From an uncultured Tenacibaculum sp. (GTDB lineage Bacteria; Bacteroidota; Bacteroidia; Flavobacteriales; Flavobacteriaceae), in assembly GCA_947497895.1 (NCBI GenBank), contig CANMIL010000004.1, forward strand, positions 62,001 to 126,000: a stretch of 64,000 nt of DNA, written 5' to 3'. The position numbers and the translations under genes are program-made. Every line of letters starts with the position of its first letter. Position 1 is the first letter of the stretch. The notes below the pieces were generated by a model. The model was not told the DNA's origin. It searched no databases and saw only the letters and a list, made by a program, of their open reading frames with translations. Shown piece by piece: positions 57,281 through 64,000 of the stretch.

Positions 57281-59344
57281 TCAATCTGGATACTCAACTC
57301 GTAAGTGATAGATATTCATCAACTTATTCTTAATAATTTTTTTAATTTTTTCTATCTCCCTAAAGGTAATATCGGAATTTATGAACTGATTCTCGTTTTT
57401 TTGCTTCTCAATAATGCGATCAATCAACTCATCAATTTTATGTGCAGTTGGTTCTTTAATACTTTTTGATGCCGCTTCTGCTGCATCACACATCATTAGA
57501 ATGGCTGTTTCTTTTGAAAAAGGAATTGGTCCTTGATATTGGAACTTTTTAATATCTACTTCTCCATTTGGATTGTTTTCTAATTCTGTTTTATAAAAAT
57601 AGTACGTAACACTGGTTCCATGATGTGTTCTTATAAAGTCAATAATTCGATCCGGTAAATTATTCTTCTTTGCTATTTCAACGCCATTAATAACATGATC
57701 TAAAATTATTCGAGCACTATCCTTTGGAGAAAGATCATTATGTGGATTCACTCCTGTAGATTGATTTTCGGTGAAGTACATAGGGTTCACCATTTTCCCA
57801 ATATCATGATACAAAGCTCCTGTTCGCACTAACATAGAATTAGCTCCAATTTCATTTGCGGCAGCTTCTGCCAAATTAGCTACCTGCATGGAATGCTGAA
57901 AGGTTCCTGGGGCTTTCTCATTTAATTCTCTTAAAAGCCTCGAATTTGTATTTGAAAGTTCCAATAAAGTAACATCTGACACCAAACCGAATAACTTCTC
58001 GTAAAAGTAAATAAAGAACACTGCTAAAAAGGAAAGCAATCCATTCGCAGCAAAAAGACCTAAATACAACCATTTGATTTGATCAGCATTTCCTTCTTTG
58101 ATAATTGAAAAGGCCAAATAGGTAATCATGTAAATCAAAGTTATCTGCCCAATACTAATAAATAAATTCGCTCTTTTATACAATTCAGAAACCGTTAAAA
58201 TCGTAACGATTCCTGCAATAATATGTAGGTAAATAAATTCAAAGCTATTCGGTACAATAAACCCTAAAAGAAGCACTGTAAGTACATGGGTAAACAATCC
58301 TAAACGGGCATCAAAGAAAGCCTTTAAAACAATCGGTAAAATACTCAAAGGAACCACATACAAATAATCTACGTTTGTCTTTACAACTATTGTTTGTACC
58401 AAAATCATGACAAACACATTGAAAAAGATAAAGGTTACTTTGTTATTGTCATTAAAAATCTCTGGACGATATCGCATCAAAAACAGTAACAGCATTAATA
58501 AAGCTAAGGATACCAATACTGCGTAGCCCGACAAAATCCAACTGTAATTCGATTTTGACCAGATGGTCGATTGAGATGCCTGTTCGTAAGAACGTAACAT
58601 ATGATAGCGTTCTCCTTCAATAATCCCTCCCTTTTCAATAATTAATTCTCCTTCGGCGACCATTCCTTTGGTATAAGAAATCGTTTTTATTTTCTCTTCT
58701 AATTCTTTGTTTGTAAACTTTTCATCAAAAGTTACATTTGGCTTAATAGCCTCAGCCAAAGAGGCAAGAATTAACTGCTGCTTATACTCATCTAAATCCT
58801 GAGTCTTTTGATCTATAATTGGTAAAATTTCATCTGATTGCACCAATTTAGAAAACAATATATTCTCTACAGAATTCCCCTTTCTCAATACCACAATTTC
58901 ATTCTTATCACTGATATTGGCCTCAGAAGTATTCTGATTGATAAATCCATATTGATAAATCAAATTAACAATAGAAACTCCACGTTTTCTTAGTTCTTCC
59001 ACATCCTTTACTGATAAGGAATCAGAGGTCGGTGTTTTTACAATCTGCTCTTTGAATTGCGTAATTACACCACGTCGAATACCATCATCAAAAGCAAAGT
59101 ATTTTTTGCTCTCAGTTGCCAATCGTTCTTTTTCCTTTTCAATTTCATTATCACCTTTATAAATGGCAAAATCGAAAGGAGAATAAAGATTATCATATTG
59201 CCATGGTTTCCCTAATGCGAAGTCGTATTTAAACTGACCTCCTCTTGGAAATAAATAGACAATTGCGCCCGCTGTGAGTAGGAAAAGTAGCACTTTATAA
59301 ACAACGGCATTGTGTTTATATAACTTATCGATAAGTTGACTCAT
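57281..59344 (-). CDS. pgpH: 7TM-HD cyclic-di-AMP phosphodiesterase PgpH
   Basis: A 687-residue membrane enzyme: N-terminal TM, an extracytoplasmic 7TMR-HDED domain (~45-260), seven TM helices (~270-450) and a cytoplasmic HD domain with GTFQHSMQVANLAEAAA and ALYHDIGKMVNP, plus a late DHV/THHGTS (IRTHHGTSVTYY) metal-binding part. The domain order is that of PgpH, which hydrolyses c-di-AMP. Divergent from the thiolase gene. Confidence 0.93.
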   Translation of the reverse strand: MSQLIDKLYKHNAVVYKVLLFLLTAGAIVYLFPRGGQFKYDFALGKPWQYDNLYSPFDFAIYKGDNEIEKEKERLATESKKYFAFDDGIRRGVITQFKEQIVKTPTSDSLSVKDVEELRKRGVSIVNLIYQYGFINQNTSEANISDKNEIVVLRKGNSVENILFSKLVQSDEILPIIDQKTQDLDEYKQQLILASLAEAIKPNVTFDEKFTNKELEEKIKTISYTKGMVAEGELIIEKGGIIEGERYHMLRSYEQASQSTIWSKSNYSWILSGYAVLVSLALLMLLLFLMRYRPEIFNDNNKVTFIFFNVFVMILVQTIVVKTNVDYLYVVPLSILPIVLKAFFDARLGLFTHVLTVLLLGFIVPNSFEFIYLHIIAGIVTILTVSELYKRANLFISIGQITLIYMITYLAFSIIKEGNADQIKWLYLGLFAANGLLSFLAVFFIYFYEKLFGLVSDVTLLELSNTNSRLLRELNEKAPGTFQHSMQVANLAEAAANEIGANSMLVRTGALYHDIGKMVNPMYFTENQSTGVNPHNDLSPKDSARIILDHVINGVEIAKKNNLPDRIIDFIRTHHGTSVTYYFYKTELENNPNGEVDIKKFQYQGPIPFSKETAILMMCDAAEAASKSIKEPTAHKIDELIDRIIEKQKNENQFINSDITFREIEKIKKIIKNKLMNIYHLRVEYPD

Positions 59345-59383
59345 TTTTTTGGTTTAAAACGTAAAGATAACCTTTCTGTATTA

Positions 59384-59415
59384 TTTGAGTAGTTGGTATA
59401 AAATAGTTATTTTCG
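59384..59415 (+). promoter_or_regulatory. promoter of the thiolase gene
   Basis: TTTG (59384-59387), 20 bp, TATTTTCG (59408-59415) fits the Bacteroidota -33/-7 pattern with one mismatch. The -7 box touches the ORF-track start at 59417, so translation must start further on, at 59450. Confidence 0.65.
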
Positions 59416-59449
59416 CATGACTAATTTAACGCAAATACAAAATCTAAAT

Positions 59450-60625
59450 ATGAAAGAAGTAGTTATCGCATCAGTTGCAAGAACACCTATAGGAAGCTTT
59501 TTAGGTACTTTATCTAAAATACCTGCTCCTAAGCTTGGTGCTACTGCCATTAAAGGGGCCTTAGATAAAATCAATTTAAAGCCTGAATTGGTTGATGAAG
59601 TTTTTATGGGAAATGTGGTTTCTGCTGGTTTAGGTCAAGGACCTGCAAGACAAGCAGCAATGTTAGCAGGAATTCCTGACACTACTCCCTGTACATCTAT
59701 TAACAAAGTTTGTTCATCTGGGATGAAATCTATTATGTTAGGAACGCAATCGATTGCGTTGGGTGATGCTGATATCGTTGTAGCTGGTGGAATGGAAAAC
59801 ATGAGTATGATTCCTCACTATCAACATGCAAGAAATGGAAGTAAGTTCGGTCCTGTTACTTTAGAAGATGGAATGCAGAAGGATGGATTGGTAGATGCTT
59901 ACGATAAAGTAGCCATGGGAGTATGTGCTGATGATTGTGCTACAGAATATGAGTTTTCAAGAGAAGATCAAGATAATTTTGCCATTGAGTCGTATAACAG
60001 ATCTGCCAAAGCATGGAGTGAAGGAAAGTTTGCTGATGAGGTAGTACCTGTTGAAGTTCCTCAAAGAAGAGGTGAGCCTTTAATTTTTAGTGAAGATGAG
60101 GAATATAAGAATGTAAAAATGGAAAAAATCCCTGCTTTACGTCCTGCATTTACTAAAGAAGGGACTGTTACTGCTGCCAATGCGTCAACAATAAATGATG
60201 GTGGTGCTGCGTTAGTTTTAATGTCTGCTGAAAAAGCCCAAGAACTAGGAATTACTCCTTTAGCGAAAATAAAGAGTTATGCCGATGCTGCTCATGAGCC
60301 TAAATGGTTTACTACGGCACCTGCAAAAGCATTACCTAAGGCCTTAGATAAAGCTGGAGTTTCAATTAATGATGTTGATTATTTTGAGTTAAACGAAGCT
60401 TTTTCTGTTGTTGGTTTAGCAAACATGAAAATCTTAGGATTAGATGCTGATAAAGTAAATGTGAACGGTGGTGCAGTTTCATTAGGACACCCATTAGGTG
60501 TTTCTGGAGCTAGAATTATCATTGCTTTAACTTCTATCCTAAAACAAAATAATGCTAAAATTGGAGCTGCTGGAATTTGTAACGGTGGCGGTGGTGCAAG
60601 TGCAATGGTTATAGAAAGAATTTAA
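59450..60625 (+). CDS. acetyl-CoA C-acetyltransferase (thiolase)
   Basis: 391 residues from ATG 59450 (MKEVVIASVARTPIGSFLGT), chosen because the upstream ATG lies at the promoter and this start gives the usual thiolase N-terminus. Acyl-carrying Cys88 (INKVCSSGMKS), NEAFS motif, the His of GHPLGVSGAR and the second Cys of CNGGGGASAM are all present. Condenses two acetyl-CoA or cleaves acetoacetyl-CoA. Confidence 0.95.
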   Translation: MKEVVIASVARTPIGSFLGTLSKIPAPKLGATAIKGALDKINLKPELVDEVFMGNVVSAGLGQGPARQAAMLAGIPDTTPCTSINKVCSSGMKSIMLGTQSIALGDADIVVAGGMENMSMIPHYQHARNGSKFGPVTLEDGMQKDGLVDAYDKVAMGVCADDCATEYEFSREDQDNFAIESYNRSAKAWSEGKFADEVVPVEVPQRRGEPLIFSEDEEYKNVKMEKIPALRPAFTKEGTVTAANASTINDGGAALVLMSAEKAQELGITPLAKIKSYADAAHEPKWFTTAPAKALPKALDKAGVSINDVDYFELNEAFSVVGLANMKILGLDADKVNVNGGAVSLGHPLGVSGARIIIALTSILKQNNAKIGAAGICNGGGGASAMVIERI

Positions 60626-60647
60626 TATTTATCATCTCCCTATTTTA

Positions 60648-61415
60648 ATGTTTGGAATTTGTAACCTTAGTATTGTTCCTTTGCGATTAACTCCTTCTGA
60701 CACTTCAGAAATGGTGAACCAAATTGTTTTTGGTGAACATTTTACTGTTCTTGAAAAAGACAAAAAATGGAGTAAAATAAAACTAGCTTTTGATGGTTAC
60801 GAGGGCTTTATTGACAATAAACAATACCAAGAAATTTTAGAAGAAGATTATCGCGCTTTATGTGATAGTAAAAAACATTATGCAGGTGAGCTTATTGATT
60901 TTATTACTGACAATACAAACAATTTAACCACGATTCCCTTAGGTGCTCAGTTACCTTTTTTTAATGAACATAAACTAAGAATTCACCAACAGCATTATTC
61001 ATATGAAGGTCAAGTTTATAGCGAACAACTTCCGAAAAATGCAGTGATTGAAAAAGCGTTTTTGTTTTTAAATGTACCTTATCTCTGGGGTGGTAAATCT
61101 CCTTTTGGAATTGACTGTTCTGGATTTACTCAAACTGTGTATAAACTTTGTGGGTATCATCTTTTAAGAGATGCCAAAGAGCAAGCCACACAGGGTGAAG
61201 TTTTAAGTTTTATTGAAGAAAGTGAACCAGGAGATCTAGCTTTTTTTGACAATGAAGAGGGAATCATTACGCATGTTGGTATTATTATGAACGATTACAA
61301 TATTATTCATGCCCATGGTAAAGTTAGAATTGACAAACTAGATCATAGCGGAATTTACAATATTGATACGAATCAACACACGCATAAATTACGAGTTATA
61401 AAGCGTTTTATTTAA
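60648..61415 (+). CDS. NlpC/P60-family cysteine peptidase with SH3-like N-terminus
   Basis: A 255-residue protein: bacterial SH3-like segments (~5-120) and NlpC/P60 domain with Cys157 (FGIDCSGFTQ), His209 (ITHVGIIM) and His221 (IIHAHGKVR). Such proteins cut the D-Glu to dibasic amino acid bond of peptidoglycan stem peptides. No signal peptide is seen, as in many Bacteroidota members (a cytosolic recycling role is possible). 22 bp after the thiolase, thus probably co-transcribed. Confidence 0.92.
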   Translation: MFGICNLSIVPLRLTPSDTSEMVNQIVFGEHFTVLEKDKKWSKIKLAFDGYEGFIDNKQYQEILEEDYRALCDSKKHYAGELIDFITDNTNNLTTIPLGAQLPFFNEHKLRIHQQHYSYEGQVYSEQLPKNAVIEKAFLFLNVPYLWGGKSPFGIDCSGFTQTVYKLCGYHLLRDAKEQATQGEVLSFIEESEPGDLAFFDNEEGIITHVGIIMNDYNIIHAHGKVRIDKLDHSGIYNIDTNQHTHKLRVIKRFI

Positions 61416-61423
61416 AACATAAA

Positions 61424-61449
61424 AAAAGCCCGATTTTCATCGGGCTTTT
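61424..61449. terminator. bidirectional terminator
   Basis: AAAAGCCCGA / TCGGGCTTTT stem with TTTTCA loop between convergent NlpC/P60 and clpC genes. Confidence 0.9.
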
Positions 61450-61454
61450 TTATT

Positions 61455-64000
61455 TTATTCTTCGTCAATCTCTGTTCGAGTTTCTTCAGATTTTTCTCCT
61501 TTTTCTATTTTAATACTTAAACGTTTCGTTTTATCATCTAAGTCCATAAAAATAGAATCACCTTCATCAAGCTTCGAGTTCACTATCTCTTCTGCTAAAG
61601 CATCTTCAATATACTTCTGAATGGCTCTCTTTAATGGTCTTGCTCCATATTGCTTATCATATCCTTTATCAGAAATATAATCTTTTGCCTTCTCGCTTAA
61701 CGTTAAGTTATATCCTAGATCAGCGATACGAAGTAATAATTTCTCTAACTCAATATCAATAATCTTATGAATATCTTCACGCTCTAAAGTATTGAATATA
61801 ATTACATCATCAATACGGTTTAAGAATTCAGGAGCAAAGGTCTTTTTCAACGCACCTTCAATAATACTCTTCGCATGTGCATCTTCTTGATCTTTCTTTG
61901 AAGATGTTCCAAATCCAACTCCTCCTCCGAAATCTTTTAATTTACGAACACCAATATTTGATGTCATAATAATAATTGTATTTCTGAAGTCTATTTTTCT
62001 TCCTAAACTATCCGTAATATGTCCGTCATCTAATATCTGTAACATCATATTAAATACATCTGGATGCGCTTTTTCGATCTCATCTAAAAGCACTACAGAA
62101 TAAGGCTTTCTTCTAACTTTCTCAGTCAACTGGCCACCTTCTTCGTATCCTACATATCCTGGAGGCGCTCCAATTAATCTTGATATCGCGAATTTCTCCA
62201 TGTATTCACTCATATCAATTCTGATTAACGAATCTTCTGAATCAAATAATTCTTTCGCTAAAACTTTTGCTAACTGTGTTTTCCCAACTCCCGTAGAACC
62301 TAAGAAAATGAATGATCCAATCGGTTTGTTAGGATCTTTTAATCCTACTCTATTACGTTGAATCGCCTTTACCACCTTAGTTACTGCTTCATCTTGACCA
62401 ATTACTTTACCTTTAATCATATTTGGTAAATCAGCCAATCGGTTACTTTCTGCCTCCGCTACTCTATTTACAGGTATCCCTGTCATCATAGAAACAACTT
62501 CAGCTACATTGTCTTCAGTTACAGTTTCTCTATGTAATTTAGAATCTTCTTCCCATTGATTTTGAGCAGATTCTAGAGCAATCTCTAAATTCTTTTCATC
62601 ATCTCGAAGTTTTGCCGCCTCTTCATATTTCTGACCACTAACCGCTTTCGTTTTACGATCTCTAATTTCCTCTAATTTTGCTTCAATTTCCAAAATTTGT
62701 TGAGGAACTACAATGTTTGTAATATGAATACGAGACCCCGCTTCATCTAAAGCATCAATCGCTTTGTCTGGAAGATATCTATCCGTCATATAACGATTCG
62801 TCAACTTCACACAAGCTTCTATTGCTTGATCTGTATAATTTACATGGTGATGAGATTCGTATTTTCCTTTGATATTATGTAAAATCTGTACAGTCTCTTC
62901 AACTGTAGTAGGATCTACAATAACTTTCTGGAAACGACGCTCTAAAGCACCATCTTTTTCAATATTCGTTCTATACTCATCTAATGTGGTCGCTCCAATA
63001 CATTGGATTTCTCCTCTTGCTAAAGCAGGTTTTAACATGTTCGAAGCATCTAGAGAACCTGTTGCTCCTCCTGCTCCAACAATTGTATGAATTTCATCAA
63101 TGAATAAAATGATATCATCATTCTTTTCAAGCTCGTTCATTAACGCCTTCATGCGCTCTTCAAACTGTCCTCTATATTTTGTTCCTGCAACTAAACTTGC
63201 CAAATCTAAAGACACAATTCGCTTATCAAAAAGAATTCGCGACACCTTTCTATTTACGATACGTAAAGCTAACCCTTCAGCAATAGCTGATTTACCAACT
63301 CCAGGCTCACCAATAAGCATTGGGTTATTCTTTTTACGACGACTTAATATTTGAGAAACACGTTCAATCTCTTTCAATCTACCAACCACAGGATCTAATC
63401 TTCCTTCTTCAGCAAGCGAAGTTAAATCACGTCCAAAATTATCCAACACTGGGGTTTTGGTCTTTTTATTTTGCTTACCTCTTGGTGATTGTTGTCCAAA
63501 CGGATTCGATTTATCATCGGTGAATTCATCATCTGAAGGAGTTTCCGCTATCGGACTAGAATAGTCCTCAACGTGAAGCTCTTTGTATAGTGCCTTCGCT
63601 TGTTCGTAATCGATATCATATTTTTGTAACAACTTTGTTGTAGGGTCATTTTCATTACGTAAAATACATAATAATAAATGCGCGGTATCAATCGCATTGC
63701 TTTGATACAATTTAGCCTCTAAAAAAGTTGTTTTTATAGCTTTCTCTGCTTGTCTCGTTAGATGTAGACTTTTCTTCTGATTATTACCAAGTGACGGGGA
63801 AGAGGGGTTCAGTTTCTCTAACTTATTACGCACCAAATCCAAATCTACATCAAAAGTAGTTAAGATTTCAATGGCCTTTCCATCTCCTTTTCTTATTAAT
63901 CCTAGGAGCAAATGCTCCGTTCCAATAAAGTCGTGACCTAACCTTAAGGCCTCTTCTTTACTGAATGTAATCACATCTCTAACTTGTGGTGAAAAATTAT
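61455..64000 (-). CDS. clpC: ATP-dependent Clp protease ATPase subunit ClpC (partial, 5' end outside window)
   Basis: The frame stays open to the window edge ([20 protein letters not shown]), so the track start at 63974 is an internal GTG. Two N-terminal Clp_N repeats, AAA1 with Walker [11 protein letters not shown] and Walker [10 protein letters not shown], a middle UVR-type segment ([13 protein letters not shown]), AAA2 with [10 protein letters not shown] and [13 protein letters not shown], then the C-terminal D2-small domain and an acidic tail. Unfolds substrates for ClpP. Confidence 0.97.
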   Translation of the reverse strand, partial: NFSPQVRDVITFSKEEALRLGHDFIGTEHLLLGLIRKGDGKAIEILTTFDVDLDLVRNKLEKLNPSSPSLGNNQKKSLHLTRQAEKAIKTTFLEAKLYQSNAIDTAHLLLCILRNENDPTTKLLQKYDIDYEQAKALYKELHVEDYSSPIAETPSDDEFTDDKSNPFGQQSPRGKQNKKTKTPVLDNFGRDLTSLAEEGRLDPVVGRLKEIERVSQILSRRKKNNPMLIGEPGVGKSAIAEGLALRIVNRKVSRILFDKRIVSLDLASLVAGTKYRGQFEERMKALMNELEKNDDIILFIDEIHTIVGAGGATGSLDASNMLKPALARGEIQCIGATTLDEYRTNIEKDGALERRFQKVIVDPTTVEETVQILHNIKGKYESHHHVNYTDQAIEACVKLTNRYMTDRYLPDKAIDALDEAGSRIHITNIVVPQQILEIEAKLEEIRDRKTKAVSGQKYEEAAKLRDDEKNLEIALESAQNQWEEDSKLHRETVTEDNVAEVVSMMTGIPVNRVAEAESNRLADLPNMIKGKVIGQDEAVTKVVKAIQRNRVGLKDPNKPIGSFIFLGSTGVGKTQLAKVLAKELFDSEDSLIRIDMSEYMEKFAISRLIGAPPGYVGYEEGGQLTEKVRRKPYSVVLLDEIEKAHPDVFNMMLQILDDGHITDSLGRKIDFRNTIIIMTSNIGVRKLKDFGGGVGFGTSSKKDQEDAHAKSIIEGALKKTFAPEFLNRIDDVIIFNTLEREDIHKIIDIELEKLLLRIADLGYNLTLSEKAKDYISDKGYDKQYGARPLKRAIQKYIEDALAEEIVNSKLDEGDSIFMDLDDKTKRLSIKIEKGEKSEETRTEIDEE

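Noticed and set aside
63974-64000. GTG start of ClpC at 63974
   Set aside because: The frame continues upstream with the conserved [17 protein letters not shown] sequence, so the start is beyond the window.

Overview
The window is a low-GC stretch of a Bacteroidota chromosome, almost certainly a (marine-type) Flavobacteriaceae member. The basis is: TAnnTTTG promoters with a TTG/TTTG box about 19-20 bp upstream, type IX secretion style C-terminal sorting sequence on one protein, a SprB-like repeat in a tail protein, flavobacterial tRNA/terminator layout, and ClpC, PgpH and subtilisin genes of flavobacterial type. I cannot name the genus from sequence alone.

Host left flank (1-7265): two tandem, very similar S8 (subtilisin/proteinase K) lipoprotein proteases (the first cut by the window edge), an outer-membrane beta-barrel protein, a coiled-coil protein of unknown function, a putAbiC-type phage-defence gene interrupted by one in-frame TAA, a small downstream gene, and a lipoprotein. 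Host right flank (56915-64000): tRNA-Arg, tRNA-Pro, tRNA-Ser, the c-di-AMP phosphodiesterase pgpH, a thiolase, an NlpC/P60 hydrolase and the 3' part of clpC.

Between them lies a complete-looking siphovirus-type prophage of about 49.7 kb (7266-56930), inserted in the 3' end of tRNA-Arg(UCU). A 22-bp direct repeat marks both ends. The intact tRNA carries a phage-supplied 3' end and terminator, while the displaced host 3' end and terminator sit at 7242-7287. The tyrosine integrase abuts the intact tRNA, and GTTGACA repeats beside both ends look like integrase arm sites. Reading leftward on the minus strand from the immunity region: early genes with many micro-ORFs, an HTH/excisionase-like protein, an SSB-like protein, a PD-(D/E)XK exonuclease, an iteron-rich putative origin, a primase-helicase, a SNF2-type helicase with VRR-NUC, a zone of small genes, a three-gene cassette array, a standalone LuxR-type HTH, a repeat array upstream of the packaging genes, then terminase, portal, scaffold, decoration, capsid, connectors, major tail protein, chaperones, tape measure, tail tip and fibres, and a lysis-like group. 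Cargo sits at the left end (ExoVII-like membrane protein, SRAP/YedK protein, two small paralogues).

The right arm (46.3-56.7 kb) carries the lysogeny functions: a duplicated immunity switch with two repressors, two different operators and a truncated third repressor; an AbiH gene; two paralogous modules of a tiny acidic lipoprotein overlapping a multi-TM protein; an orphan NarL-type response regulator; a PIN-domain gene paired with an unknown partner; and an XRE regulator. The response regulator and the PIN operon are divergent and share a 20-bp dyad element in front of each.

The least familiar structures are: (i) the cassette array at 31.9-35.0 kb, where three unrelated genes are each bracketed by near-identical leader and trailer sequences; one cassette carries a type IX-secreted LRR protein whose repeats share an identical DNA backbone while only concave-face codons vary; (ii) the double immunity switch; (iii) the lipoprotein/membrane modules with their response regulator; (iv) the PIN pair. 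All functions are inferred from sequence reading without database searches.
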